A stretch of 64,000 nucleotides of DNA from Cymbidium sinense (GCA_021442155.1 CM038215.1:212220982-212284981); one strand, 5' to 3'. Shown: positions 39,001 to 48,873, counted from the first letter of the stretch. The notes: generated by a model from the sequence alone, not told the origin. Translations and numbers: made by a program.

Positions 39001-41077
39001 GAATAGTTCTTCTTAATATTAGAAATAGAGTGAATCCGGCCTCAGAACGAAAACAATGGAGATGCACTTGATTAGTCCAAGAAAAACAAAAAACAAAAAA
39101 TAGAAGCAACATAACTCAAAGGTTACAATAAGTTGAAGGTGTTGGATCCGAAAGTTTCATAGGGGTCACAATAGGTATCCTGAATAGTGGAATTAAAACT
39201 TAAGTTGATGTAAGGGATACGCATTTGAGTAGGGTTTCTAGTAGTGTTGTTTAAAGCATTTTTAAGAGTGAAGTGATGCATTGTCCTTGCACATTACTTA
39301 CAAAGTGAAAGCTCATAACAAAGCAAATTTGTTGCAATGCTTCACTATGCACAATTGACTCTTTCTTGTAGGAATATCATAGTTTAGATTTTATTGATTC
39401 ATCATCTGCTATAATAACTAAGTATGATCATTTACTTCTCACTATTTTGCATACTTAAGGAGTCGCTACTTATTAGTTTTCCATTTTCTCTTACTGAAGC
39501 TAGTTGCTTATTTATGCTTATTCACTTAATTCTCATTCTGCTGCTAGCTCTTTTATGCTTTTCACTAGTTTTGGTTGTTAATGCTACTTGCTTCGTGCTC
39601 ACACGCTTCTTTTTGGGAATTCTTGATGTCTCATCTTTATATTTGTCACTTAAGCTATTGTCATTTCTTGTTCTAATTGTTTATATTATTTTTATCTTTG
39701 ATTTAATTTTTGATTTTTTGAATAGCTCAAAATTATTGTTAGTGAACATGTTATTATGTTTGTTGAAAAATTATCTCCTCCAGTGGTATATGCTTGTAAT
39801 TTATTTAACATATAATGTATGAATGTTCCGGTTAACAAAAACTCTGTTTCACTTTTCATTTAGCACATTGAAGCGCATTTTTTTGCACTTAATGCTTTGA
39901 ATTCATAGTTCCTAGTACAAATAAAATTTTCTTGATAAGGTACATCTTATACATCTACATATAGAATCCTACTAAGATTCAAAATTCCTCAAATTTAAAA
40001 TAAAAAAATAAACTTTAAAACACTTAAAAATAATCAAATTATAAGTTTAACTTTAGGCTGGTTGTCATAACACATTTTACATTTTTGAAGATGGTAGACT
40101 TTTAGATTCACATCTAACTTCATAACATCTCTTAATCTTATCCATATTATAAGTTTAACTTTAGGCTGGTTGTCATAACACATTTTACATTTTTGATGAT
40201 GGTAGACTTTTAGATTCACATCTAACTTCATAACATCTCTGTCTTATCCATATTGTTATACCAATATTGAGAAAAACATAGTAATTCACTTGTAGTCTAA
40301 CTCCAACCCAACCATTATTTTTGTTTTTTTTGGATATAATTTGGGAGATTAACATACATACCACAATTCTTATGCATTTACATATTTAACACTTACAGTT
40401 TGATATTTACATATATAGCACTTTCCTGTGCATTAAAATATGTATTTCACTTTTAAAATATTAGTCATAAAGGTATTTTTAATGTGAAAGATTTATGTGT
40501 TATTTATGTAAATATTAAAGTCTGTGTTGAATATATAAATATATAAGAATTGTGTGCTATGTATGTAAATCCCCCATAAAATTTTCATTTTAATTTGAAT
40601 ATTGTTCCTTGAAAGTTGCATATTGCATTAAAATAGTAAAAAGAGCTAATACAAGCTATAACAAAAGATCAAAAGGCAAAAAGAGCTAAGATGATGTTAC
40701 ATACTATGCTATGCAACATTATCGTTTGAATATTGTTCCTTATGCAGCATTATTGTTTGGGTTCTTCTGGTTCAAATGGGTTATTACATTTTACGATTTC
40801 CCAAGTCAACTATGACTTCTAGTTTAGTGCTATTGGCCTACTAATTCTTTCTTAACATAATTGGATGAATTTTTATACGTCAGGTTGAAGGAGGCCTCAA
40901 TTATAAATATGACCGCTGGAGCAAACGAAGATGTAAGTGTTTTTTTTTTTCTCTCCTAAATTAGGAAACATATTTCTGCTACACTCTAATATTTGAGTGA
41001 ACTAAGATGCTATTTCTTTTCTTCAGTCTAATCACCGTGGTGAAGCTGATGAGAGACAGCCACTTCTGCCAATATGA
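18066..41077 (+). CDS. CMP-sialic acid transporter-like protein (nucleotide-sugar transporter), C-terminal eleven exons
   Basis: Golgi-type nucleotide-sugar transporter of the plant CSTLP group. Exons: 18066-18143, 18362-18406, 31574-31633, 31854-31976, 33024-33101, 33274-33343, 36482-36589, 36816-36949, 37025-37098, 40884-40932, 41027-41077. All borders are AG/GT and phases agree throughout, giving 289 residues and a stop with no internal break. Diagnostic stretches are [92 protein letters not shown] and a C-terminal ERQPLLPI. Repeated hydrophobic segments fit the second part of a ten-helix transporter. Family members have about 400 residues, so 115-120 N-terminal codons are missing and probably lie left of the window. 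Introns are very large (13.2, 3.1 and 3.8 kb) and full of transposons. The gene looks functional. Substrate is not decided by the sequence; plants largely lack sialic acid, and CMP-Kdo or UDP-galactose have been discussed for this group. Confidence 0.93.
18362..18406 (+). CDS. Transporter exon
   Basis: 15 codons, [15 protein letters not shown], the conserved nucleotide-sugar transporter block. Preceded by a T-rich tract with TTTGCAG and followed by GTACTC. Confidence 0.92.
18644..19090 (+). mobile_element. 5'-truncated RTE LINE in the transporter intron
   Basis: Matches the last ~450 bp of RTE ([16 protein letters not shown], then the ADxT end and a GTGGGATAATGACTTTGTTG tail). Flanked by CATTTTGC at 18636-18643 and 19091-19098, a short target-site duplication. 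Several stops; dead. Confidence 0.8.
19099..20499. other. Intron sequence, perhaps with a decayed copia LTR
   Basis: Contains two related segments (about 19667-19740 and 19850-19945, ATATGCAAATGTCCA / ATATACAAATATCCA) and, at 20220-20350, a TATA-like TATAAATATCTCCCC with T-rich sequence before the copia gag. It could be the copia 5' LTR, but no matching right LTR was recognised. Confidence 0.35.
20500..23722 (+). pseudogene. Ty1/copia polyprotein remnant, main part
   Basis: Degenerate plus-strand copia Gag-Pol in the usual order. Gag: about 20570-21030 ([25 protein letters not shown]). Zinc-knuckle region: [17 protein letters not shown] near 21150. Protease to GAG-pre-integrase: about 21400-22000 ([20 protein letters not shown]). 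Integrase: about 22260-22640 ([13 protein letters not shown]). RT: about 23280-23700 ([12 protein letters not shown], then [12 protein letters not shown], the YVDD box changed to YIDN). It is interrupted by an RTE/gypsy insertion at 23723 and by a solo LTR at 24513, and resumes after 26456. Full of stops. Confidence 0.87.
23723..24493 (-). mobile_element. RTE LINE 3' fragment with an antisense gypsy piece at its 5' end
   Basis: Read on the minus strand, the 3' end is the RTE tail (AATACAACAACAACAAGCC on plus) with [14 protein letters not shown] (23936-23748) and RTE sequence up to about 24370. The remaining ~115 bp (24375-24492) is not RTE but matches 26862-26968 in inverse orientation, a chromovirus segment after RNase H. 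The whole block is flanked by TTCAATTGAAT (23712-23722) and TCCAATTGAAT (24494-24504), and the copia reading continues across, so it looks like one insertion. Confidence 0.75.
24513..26451 (+). mobile_element. Solo LTR 1, inserted in the copia element
   Basis: Starts TGTCGCGGACGG and ends GGTTATTACA. Flanked by a perfect 5-bp target duplication GAAAA (24508-24512 and 26452-26456). The copia RT reading is continuous if this block is removed. No internal coding region is present, so it is a solo LTR of 1939 bp, probably Ty3/gypsy. The 3' part (26085-26420) is GC-rich with CT microsatellite (26280-26312), presumably promoter/R region. Same family as 33940-36334. Confidence 0.9.
26457..26745 (+). 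pseudogene. Ty1/copia polyprotein remnant, end of RT
   Basis: Continues the copia frame after the solo LTR: YQRLVG near 26497-26514, then MHKPKVS and [10 protein letters not shown] near 26585-26640, the conserved RT/RNase H connection. The rest is lost or overwritten by the chromovirus remnant. Confidence 0.82.
26790..30100 (-). pseudogene. Chromovirus (Ty3/gypsy) remnant, antisense to the host gene
   Basis: On the minus strand, from right to left: gag with a zinc-knuckle remnant near 29140-29200 (LHCPHYKN), a largely unreadable protease/RT start, RT end at 27720-27510 ([20 protein letters not shown]), RNase H at 27222-27016 ([26 protein letters not shown]), then KANIVVDAL at about 26930, the linker to integrase. 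A SINE interrupts the RT end. Integrase and LTRs were not found. Confidence 0.8.
27370..27509 (+). mobile_element. tRNA-derived SINE
   Basis: Has a pol III A box (TAGTCTCATTGGTAAAAACC, about 27397-27416) and a B box (GAGTTCAAATTCC, about 27438-27450) about 40 bp apart, followed by a short body and an A-rich tail (AAAGAAAAAAAA) at 27496-27507. The chromovirus RT reading is interrupted here. Imperfect flanking similarity (AATGCAGTCAAAG at 27354, AATGCAACCAAATG at 27506) could be the target duplication. Confidence 0.72.
30101..31573. other. Intron sequence without recognised features
   Basis: AT-rich end of the 13.2-kb transporter intron. 30880-31260 is slightly richer in G and may be leader or LTR of the adjacent antisense chromovirus, but this is not shown. 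Confidence 0.4.
31574..31633 (+). CDS. Transporter exon
   Basis: 20 codons, [20 protein letters not shown]. It follows a 13.2-kb intron filled with transposons. Acceptor CTTGTAG, donor GTATAA. Confidence 0.92.
31854..31976 (+). CDS. Transporter exon
   Basis: 41 codons, [20 protein letters not shown] to AYIYTVIF. Acceptor TATACAG, donor GTAAGT. Confidence 0.93.
31977..33023. other. Transporter intron, no other feature seen
   Basis: Ordinary T-rich plant intron of 1047 bp between two well-supported exons. No transposon was recognised. Confidence 0.6.
33024..33101 (+). CDS. Transporter exon
   Basis: 26 codons, [20 protein letters not shown] to IYLQ. Acceptor TTTCAG, donor GTAACT. Confidence 0.93.
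33274..33343 (+). CDS. Transporter exon
   Basis: 70 bp, [20 protein letters not shown] then VFK; ends in phase 1. Acceptor TGCTGCAG, donor GTATGA. The next intron holds a solo LTR. Confidence 0.93.
34215..34690. mobile_element. Harbinger-like MITE inside solo LTR 2
   Basis: Interrupts the LTR alignment and is flanked by TTA on both sides (34212-34214, 34691-34693). Ends are imperfect inverted repeats: GTTTGTGGTTG at the left and CAACCAAACAGCCCC at the right. 34355-34515 is an unexpectedly GC-rich core. 476 bp, no coding capacity recognised. Confidence 0.72.
35844..36018. repeat. Two AT dinucleotide microsatellites
   Basis: (AT)n at about 35844-35907 and 35971-36018, separated by about 60 bp. 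They lie in solo LTR 2. Solo LTR 1 lacks them, so they expanded after divergence. Confidence 0.92.
36482..36589 (+). CDS. Transporter exon
   Basis: 108 bp, (G)[17 protein letters not shown] to SSFFFKYA; begins and ends with a split codon that matches its neighbours. Acceptor CATTTAG, donor GTAATG. Confidence 0.93.
36816..36949 (+). CDS. Transporter exon
   Basis: 134 bp, [20 protein letters not shown] to FISMHQ, a conserved helix pair of the family. Acceptor CATGCAG, donor GTCAGC. Confidence 0.93.
37025..37098 (+). CDS. Transporter exon
   Basis: 74 bp, [20 protein letters not shown] to SHR; ends in phase 2. Acceptor TACCAG, donor GTTTGA. This is the hydrophilic start of the tail. Confidence 0.92.
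40038..40252. repeat. 108-bp tandem duplication
   Basis: ATTATAAGTTTAACTTTAGG begins at 40038 and at 40146. The two units differ by only a few bases and a short indel, so it is recent. Confidence 0.9.
40343..40575. mobile_element. Mutator-like MITE, copy 1
   Basis: Terminal inverted repeats of about 45 bp: GGGAGATTAACATACATACC at the left; the right end, reverse-complemented, begins GGGGGATTTACATACATAGC. Flanked by ATATAATTT (40334-40342) and ATAAAATTT (40576-40584), a 9-bp target duplication with one difference. No coding. Confidence 0.8.
40884..40932 (+). CDS. Transporter exon
   Basis: 49 bp, [16 protein letters not shown]; phase matches the previous exon. Acceptor CGTCAG, donor GTAAGT. 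Confidence 0.9.
41027..41077 (+). CDS. Transporter last coding exon
   Basis: 16 codons and [19 protein letters not shown]. The acidic-dileucine-like E-x-x-P-L-L end is typical of the plant group. Acceptor CTTCAG. Confidence 0.92.
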   Translation, partial: SNHRGEADERQPLLPI

Positions 41078-42250
41078 TTTTATGATGTAAGCATATGTCT
41101 AATCCTTGACATCTCAGATAATTTTAGTTTTTTTTTTCCTTTGCTTTGATATTGCGCTGCATGTTGCCTCTAACATTCTTTCAAAGTAATTTCCCCTTAC
41201 ATTCTGTATAACCATTTCAAACACATTTTCTTCTTAAAATAAACTTTATGAGTATTGAAAATTTCATTTCTGCTTCTTTTTTTTATTTTAAAGTTTGGCT
41301 TTAATCTCAACTCCGTTAGATCTAAACTGCAGAAAACCAGAATTGGGCGAGCTATTGAGATTCTGACCCTGATATTAAGATTTCTCTTTTGTTGACTCTG
41401 ATATAGATTATAAGAAAATCTTTCACCAATAAGATCCATATATACTACACCTAATAATTGGCTCGCTATTCTTGTTTATTTGTATGGATGATACCAAAAA
41501 TGTAGTTGAATTTTCCTGTTTTTATTATACTTAACCTCATTCTTGCAACTTGTTCAATTATCCGAGTATTATCATGCGCTTTGTCAGATTTATGATTTCA
41601 TCCTTCACTTAAAATTTTTTGAAACAGCAACTCTACTACTGGATGTCAAAGTCTTTTTTTTCCCTTGAAAGCTTTAGAACTATTATTTATTTATTTTCTT
41701 CATATTACTTAGTCGTTGTGTTGAAATTTCAGTATATTTTGCTGTAGGGTCACTGGAAGAAGAAAGAATACTGTTATAACTAGACATGCTATATAACATG
41801 AGCCAGTGCTGACTACAAGGAATAAAACTGTTAGATGCATAGAGAGAGAAAATTATTCTTTTTGGTATTTTGGCCGACCATTTTCAGCTTCATTCTAGCA
41901 TAATACCGTGGCTTTCTATTTATCAAGTGGAATGAACACGCGAGAGCTTGATCTTTGGACTAGCGAGGCTATTGAAGTATGGCAGGCCATAGTTCATTTT
42001 AGAAAAATGCTGTTAGCCACACACAACATGCCTTAGTTCTTTCAAATATTATTTTTTAATTTCTTCTCCTTTGGTCATATTTCTGTTTTTTTTTTGTTAT
42101 ACCTATTCCGCCTGCGTGGTACTTTATGCATGCGAGCATGGATTGTAGCGTGCTCTGTATGTGTACATTGTAACACAAAATTTCTTTATTGCGAATGGAT
42201 ACGAGAAGTTCTTGCAGATTGTGCTATATTTATCACACTACCATGTGAAC
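41078..42250 (+). other. Probable 3' UTR and downstream DNA of the transporter gene
   Basis: Follows the TGA at 41075-41077. A GTAAGC at 41090 and later acceptors near 41732-41749 (TTTCAG, CTGTAG) would permit an intron in the 3' UTR, but this is unproven. No clear polyadenylation site could be chosen. Confidence 0.45.
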
Positions 42251-44191
42251 ATTTATGACTGAGGCATTTGACATTACAATGAGGTTATTTTCTTTGGATT
42301 TTCTTGCTTAAATACAACAGAACTTGTTGGACCTGTCGTTTTGGCTTCATTCTAGACATTTACCTGTTTCTTTGGCTTTGATATTGGATTAGTTTAAGCA
42401 GGGTTATTAATTACCTAATCATGTTGGCTGTGCTGAGACTAGGCTATGTTCGCTTCTTTACTATAACTGTTAATTGTCTGATTATAATTGATTAGCATTT
42501 TTTATGATTAGATATTAGCTATGATTGTTTATTAAATGGTATTCAATATATACTTAGTGCGCTCTTGGTAATGATTAAGTTAATTATGAGATGAAGTCGG
42601 GAAGGTCATGAGAAATAGGTTTGTATGTTGTATGGTTAAGCCGATTACTAAACCTTTTGTTTACTCTGTTTAAACTAATTTGTGGAGGGCTTTAATACTA
42701 TTCAAGTGGATTGATTCTGCGCCAAAAAAAATCTTCTAAACTCTGCAACTCTATTTTGATAAGAGTTTAATGCACTATTTGTGGTCAATTTCTTAAGAAC
42801 GTTAGGTTATCATTTGTGTATAATTACTTTTAACCAATTGATAAAATTAAGCAGGGTTTGAGGTCTTGAGAGATAATATTTAGTTTATCAAAAAATTGTA
42901 TGTGGAAAATTGAAGTTAAAATACTATTTAGATGAATCAACTTAAGTTTTATTTTGTGTTATGTTTATGAAAATATAAACTATTTTTCTTCAACTTAAAG
43001 CTATTTGGATTGATAATTGGATAATTGTTGTTTTTAAAAGGCGATTAAAATGTATACAATTAGTTCATGGGTACTAATATTTAAGCACTCAAAATCTCAT
43101 TATATCATTTTGTATTTTCGCATCCCGTTACTCATGAGGCCAAACGATTAGAGAATCTGAAATCAATTGATGTCTTTTGTTTTTTTTTGGGGAAGCTGAG
43201 CTTTAAGAGAATTACACACGCTTGATGCTGAACATTCTGTCTGGGAGCTTTACTATACGGACGTGATGCCTCAACTGATGTTGTTTGTGAAGTAAAAAAT
43301 AACTTTCTTATTTTTTTTCTTCGAAATCAATCTTCATTTGAATTTAGTGGGTTTTTTTTTTTTGTGTAGTGATAATTTAGAGATAATTTTCATCTAAATA
43401 TTGGATTGGTAAGTTAAGGAATTATTATAATTTGAAAAAAAAAAAACTAATGTTTTCTTAGATTGTGTATTAGAGATAAGGTTTTGGGTGATAAGTGTGA
43501 GAAAAGTCATTATGGGTCGACCTGTTAATTTTGATGAAATTCTCATTCTTCAATGTAGGGACAAAGTGCTCTTAATTCTGTTGCTTCTTAACTTCCTATT
43601 ATATTGTATTAGACTCATGTATGTTTATTATTAGATATTTTGCTATATTAAATAAATTTCATTATCTATCATATATATTCAGTCACTACATGTTATTTTC
43701 AAAAGTTGGCATTCTTATACCTTGAATACATGTTAATGCAGATTGTTGATAACATGATAATAATGTCATGTATATTTTAATTGTTTTATGATGTTGATGC
43801 TATGGGAAAGTTTATCAAAGGCCAAGAGGGTTCATGACTTCCAATAATTATCTGTTGACATTATCCATGCACTGCTATATTAAAGCAACTCTAATTCTTA
43901 TCGACAATTATAATATATCCAATGAGTTAAGTGATGGCCTTAAGATGTAGGAATGACTATGGCTTAAACCATTGTTGAGTCTTATGATAACCATGAATAA
44001 AAATAGAATGTGAACATAAAACTAGTAATCTAATTCTAACACTTAAAAGAGTAGAATTTATACCTTTAATGCATTAGCATTAAAAGGGCATGCAATTTAA
44101 CTATTATTGAGGATTGATAGGTGAGAATTTATGTTATATTGGATGTTATGATTTATTCTAACAACAATAAGAGAGTGAATGGAAATTTTTA
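42251..44191. other. Intergenic AT-rich DNA
   Basis: No gene seen. Repeated T/A-rich words around 42380-42560 could be a decayed MITE; not resolved. Confidence 0.4.
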
Positions 44192-44432
44192 GAGAAATTT
44201 ACATACATGCATACAAATCTTATGCATTTACATATGAACATTTAAAGTTTGATATTTATAAAAATAGCTTTTTTTATGTATAAAAATGTGTATTTTACTT
44301 TTTAAAAAATGATGATGGTATTATTTTTGATGTAATAATGAAGATTTAGATGTTATTCAAGTAAATATGAAAGTTTAGGGGGGTTCAATATGTAAATATA
44401 TAAGAATTGCATGTTTTGTATGTACATGCCCT
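44192..44432. mobile_element. Mutator-like MITE, copy 2
   Basis: Same family as 40343-40575: inverted ends with TTTACATACATGCATAC and ATGTACATACAAAACATGC, and a shared TATAAGAATTG block. Flanked by AAATTTTTA (44183-44191) and AAATCTTTA (44433-44441), 9 bp with one difference. Confidence 0.76.
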
Positions 44433-44979
44433 AAATCTTTATGTTAGAAGGGGAAGTTAAAAGAGGATAACATGCTCAATATTATAAAGTTTGAAATGAT
44501 GCATGTAATAATAATTGAATGGGATGATTTTTTTGAAAATATTTAAAGATTGGGTTGTTCCACCAATAGCTATAGTAATAAAGCAAGAAAAATTCTTTAA
44601 ATGAATTTATGTATGAAAGTAGCTTATTTAGTACGAGGTTGACTTTACATTGTAAAGAAGTTACACTCTCCATTATGTGAGTACTCAAGAGGAAAGATGC
44701 CATATGTTCTTACAATACCTAAGAGATTAATTGAGAGTTTCTTTAGCTAATTTTAGTATTAATGAATTTTTAATCTTAGAAGAGAGGGCTAAAGGTCAAA
44801 ATGAGTTAAATTATTCTAAGTAAAATTAGAAGTAATAATTTTATAAGAAGAGGAACTTTGATTACATTAAAGGAGATAGCTCTCCAAATAGAAACTTTAG
44901 AGTTAATAATAACAAATAAAAATAAATATTTCTTAATAAGCCAATATATGGTTAGTAGAAAATGTATTATATATATTGA
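44433..44979. other. Intergenic AT-rich DNA
   Basis: No feature recognised; may include the unreadable beginning of the chromovirus fragment that follows. Confidence 0.35.
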
Positions 44980-46300
44980 TATCTAGGGTTGAAAATTATG
45001 AACAAAAGTAATATGAGATGTATGATAATTTTAATATGATTTTGAGGATAGATCGGTTTGTCAGATATTTTGTTATTATTAATTTTTCTAAATATTGATT
45101 TGAGTTTGATAGGCTGAAGATAAATCATTATATTTTTCATATGATAGGAATATTATGTCTTCCCTACTGATTGCTCAATGACTAGCAAAACGATGAGAAA
45201 TGATATTCTTGATAGATATTGAGGTATTAAAAAAAAATCTCAAAGTTAAAGAATATTCTATAAATAAGAAAATTTTTAATGTTGTTCCTTAGAAATTTAC
45301 ATGGACTTGCACCTGAATACAACAATAACAACAACAAGAAGTCTTTATCCCACTATGTAGGGTCAGATATATGAATCCTTCTTTCTTCATTATGTCCTAT
45401 TATGTATCAAATTCTCATTTAATTCAAAGATAAAAGTTCATTTTTATACATTTTATCCAAGTCTTTAGGTCTACATATTTCTTAACATAGAAGAAATCTA
45501 ATCTACTCTAAGAATCTACGGTGACTTTATGTGACCAAATCTAAAATGATTCTCTCTAATCTTATTTTTTTCTGAGTATTAACTTTTAACATAATTTCAC
45601 ATTTTATCTCTAAGAGTAAAGTCACTCATCCACCTGAGCATTCTCATCTTTGTAACACTTAATTTAGTCTTATATTTTTATTTTATTGGTCAACATTTTA
45701 CATCATAAATCATTGCAGGATTGCACTTGAATGAAAAGAAAATTTTGATGTTAAGAATAAAGACGAAAAAATGAGAATGTGCATAGATTCTATAAAATTA
45801 AATGAAATTATGAAAAAATAAATAAGCATTATACAAAAATAATGATTTATTTCATTAGATTCAAGACACTTTTATATTCTTCATAATTAATTTAAGATAT
45901 AATATCATGAAGTAAGAGTTAAGGAGTTATAATAAAGACAACTTTTGAAATTAGATATAATCATTCTAAATTTTTGATAATGACTTTTAGTTTAACAAAT
46001 ATTTATGAATAAAATAAATTAAATAAAATATATTAATTTATAGTTATATTTATTAATGTTATTTTGATATATTCTAAGAATAATGATGAGAATAATATTA
46101 TATTTATTAAAAATAAATTTTATGTAAAATTTTTGAAATATAATTTTTAATATCAATGGATAAAATTTTAGAATTTTTTATTTCAAATAACTATGCTTTA
46201 TCTAAATTGATAAAAGAATATATTAAGTTTGAAGGGTTAGAGGAATGAAAAAATAATTTTCTAAGAGTTTAAAATATTTAATTATTGCATTAGTATTAAC
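44980..46300 (+). pseudogene. Chromovirus RT-region fragment
   Basis: Plus-strand degenerate chromovirus Pol. 45190-45310 reads like the segment between protease and RT. After an RTE insertion (45318-45720) it continues into the RT fingers, with an ECA/CIDY-like remnant and NDLFHxIQ (for the D-D-L-F-D-Q-L-Q block) near 45850. Heavily stopped. Recognition rests on motif order, so limits are approximate. Confidence 0.55.
45318..45720 (-). mobile_element. RTE LINE 3' fragment with 11-bp target duplication
   Basis: Starts on plus with TACAACAATAACAACAACAAG (tail, minus strand) and GTCTTTATCCCACTATGTAG, the inverse of the RTE 3' end. Flanked by TTGCACCTGAA (45307-45317) and TTGCACTTGAA (45721-45731). 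Inserted in the chromovirus fragment. Confidence 0.85.
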
Positions 46301-46510
46301 TATCCCACTAAAAATAAAAAAAGATTTTAGACTTATAATGATGCATCATTAAAATGATTGGTAATGTGAAATGCTCGTTGACTACTAGAGTTTGAAATGC
46401 ATCTTTGCTCCAAATGTTAAATTTTAGATAACAAAGATGACTTAAAGATGTGTTGATTATTATAGCAATATAATTGAATTTTACTAAGGTGTACTGAAGC
46501 AGATTAATGG

Positions 46511-46677
46511 AGACTTTAAGGCCTGTGATTAAAAATAGTTAGCCAATAATTAAATTTACATCTTATGTTAATCAATAGCACTTGGTGTACTGGCAGTTTT
46601 TAATGGATTTAAAGACTTTAAGGCCTGTGATTTAAAATAGTTAGCCAATAATTAAATCTACATCTTATGTTAATCAA
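46511..46677. repeat. 65-bp direct repeat with 37-bp spacer
   Basis: AGACTTTAAGGCCTGTGATT occurs at 46511-46575 and 46613-46677 with two or three differences. Confidence 0.9.
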
Positions 46678-47420
46678 AGCCAGCACTTCTTCGCCTTGTT
46701 CTTCTCTTAATCCCTTCCCATCGCACACTATTTTCCCTGCTTCCAGCTCTTGACGCGGAGAGGAGTGTTGCTCGTGACAAGGGAATTCACGGGTCTAAGC
46801 GAGTTCGAAGCTGCTAGGCCAGTTTCGTTTATTTATTTATTTTCTTCCTATGATCCCGTCTTCCACAATGCAGCTTAAATATAGGATCTCTGATATTGTA
46901 GCAAACCTTAAAATTTAAAGATTAATTTAGAAACAGTGAAAAGACATATATTAGAATAAAATGTGTTTATAATTCCATTAATATTATAGGCAGATTTGTA
47001 AATGAAGTAAAATCACTTACAGGCATATACTATTGGACGTTAGAAGCAAATCACTGGTCGAAGAATGACTGTTTAATTGCGAAAGATTGAATGTGATAAT
47101 GTTGAATTTAGGTAAGAATGTAATTCAAGTTCAAAGTTAAGTTTAATTAAAGAATTTCAAGTGTTGATAAAAAAAATTTAACTGATAAATTGTATATTCG
47201 AGAATGTGTCAAATACATTATGATATTTGTCTAAATATTAAGTTGAGATTTATAATTACTAATTTAAATTTAAATTTTTATAGGATTATTAATTATCACT
47301 ATTTTTATTATTTTTTATAAATATTTTATATATTATATTTAAATATTTTTGTCATATCTTATATGATTATTTGCACAGTTTAAATAATATTTGATTGATT
47401 TATTATAATTATAAGCAAAT
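46678..47420. other. Flank of the viral cluster
   Basis: 46690-46860 is GC-richer (CTTCTTCGCC, TTGACGCGGAGAGG) than the neighbouring AT-rich DNA; it has no frame that I recognise. The viral homology starts somewhere near 47421. Confidence 0.4.
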
Positions 47421-47447
47421 TAGATTCTTACTTCAGCAGGAAGAAAA

Positions 47448-47616
47448 ATGGGACTCAGCCATCATTTCAGAAATTTAAAATTAAAGGAATAAAGAAAAAA
47501 AGAATATAGTGGGCCCCAGCCACTATCAGAATTCGCAGCTCCAACAGAAGAAAAACATGTGGGACCCTCCGCCTTATTCCATTCACGCCACACCACAGCA
47601 TAATTGTGGGACCCGT
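47448..47616 (+). promoter_or_regulatory. Array of TCP-type motifs upstream of the viral promoter, segment D
   Basis: ATGGGACTCAG (47448), GTGGGCCCCAG (47509), GTGGGACCCTC (47559) and GTGGGACCCGT (47606), spaced 47-61 bp, with a further TGGGCCCTAC at 47849. GTGGGACC/GTGGGCCC are consensus sites of plant TCP transcription factors. The same motif recurs in segment C (53168-53348) with unlike spacers. Confidence 0.6.
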
Positions 47617-47958
47617 ATACTTTAACAAAAGTAAACTAAAAAGAAGTTAATTTTTTTTTTGGAATGGGTATTCACTTAACACCTCATTCACCCATCTTAG
47701 CGATATCATTCATTAACAGCATACATATTTATCATCCACATATATTAAATCTCTACTTAATTTCCTCATCATTACATATAGACACTTCCGTCATAAAGAA
47801 ATTACTTCACATCTACACCTCTTCCCGTCTCGAAAATTAGAAAAGCATTGGGCCCTACGCACCAATTATTCACGCAGAAGAAATCTCTAGCTTTATCTTT
47901 ATGATTTATTATCGCATTATGTACATACTTGCGCTGCAAGTTATTTACTTTTTCTGGC

Positions 47959-47965
47959 TATATAA
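47959..47965 (+). promoter_or_regulatory. Viral TATA box, segment D
   Basis: TATATAA in GGCTATATAAGTCTGTCG, conserved with segment C (53019-53025) in an otherwise diverging region. Transcription would start about 30 bp downstream and run right, into segment C antisense. Confidence 0.7.
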
Positions 47966-48559
47966 GTCTGTCGTTTGTCATTTATAAATAATCATCAAAA
48001 ATTTAAAAAAAATAGAGCCCTCTCTTAGTGTGCTTTTGGTGTATACTCTCGAGAGTAAGTATATTTTATATATTTCTTAATAATATATTTTAGTTTGTTT
48101 TATTATACCGATGTATGAGTAGTTATATTATTTTCCCTCTAGGGAAGATATGATTAATTTCATTGGATAATTACGTTGTTTTCCCTACTAAATTTAGATA
48201 TGATTAACTCTGATAGTTTATATTTAAATTAAAGTTAATTCGTATGCTTACATGAACTCATGATGATGTGATGAAGGTATCGTAATTCACTTTGCCTTTT
48301 TTGTTAGTATGTCATCATTCGACAATGGAAATTTTCGATATTATTATTAATTTAATCACTGCTTAAAATATCAAATGAAGAGAGTATGATCTTATATTTG
48401 AGGTATTGTCTTCATGATGGAATATTGATCATAACCAAAGGGTGTCATTTATCTCATCTTCGTAATCAAAAAAAAAAAAAATATGACTTTAGGATTACGA
48501 ACATTTTATAATACAGTAGCAAGTATAAGTAAATATTAATATGAATCCAAGTTATATTA

Positions 48560-48706
48560 ATGGAAGAATTAACTAAAGAAATAAAAGAAGTTATACAAGC
48601 TTTAAAACATAAGATAGCTAGAAATCCTCATCTAGATCATACAGCAGAAATATCAAGAATACGTAGTTATTACAATCAAGCCATCCGGAACATATCCGAA
48701 GGATAA
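48560..48706 (+). CDS. Small leader ORF, segment D
   Basis: 48 codons from ATG to TAA, starting MEELTKEIKEVIQALKHKI, between the TATA box and the primer-binding site. Hydrophilic and probably helical. Segment C has the same frame (52563-52345), open upstream for about 60 further codons but stopped right after the shared start block. I do not recognise the protein. The frame is probably the end of a longer viral ORF, of which D keeps the 3' part and C the 5' part. Confidence 0.5.
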   Translation: MEELTKEIKEVIQALKHKIARNPHLDHTAEISRIRSYYNQAIRNISEG

Positions 48707-48873
48707 GAAAACAGCGTTAATGGGTAGCTACAAATACAAAATAATAAGAAGATAAACATATATCTTAACAAGATGTTGGTTAATTACGTGACGACAAGAA
48801 GTATGAAGAAGAAACCGCACAAAAAGAGTATCACATTTATAGCAATGTAATACTGTAATCACATGCACAATAA

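Larger units (their letters stand above)
37099..40883. other. 3.8-kb transporter intron
   Basis: AT-rich. Holds a 108-bp tandem duplication (40038-40252), a Mutator-like MITE (40343-40575), related decayed segments near 37930-38110 and 39900-40040, and near 38660-38830 a GTGTAAACGAGTTGAGTCGA-type stretch with repeated GAGCTCGAG words that resembles a common plant dispersed repeat. Confidence 0.6.

Noticed and set aside
39424..39822. 132-codon Leu/Phe-rich ORF resembling a membrane protein
   Set aside because: T-rich intron sequence between confirmed exons; hydrophobicity follows from base composition, no family motif.
40038..40252. Possible CRISPR-like or satellite array
   Set aside because: Only two units in tandem; a simple recent duplication.
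46690..46860. GC-richer stretch considered as a gene exon or tRNA
   Set aside because: No frame, splice context or cloverleaf that I could support.
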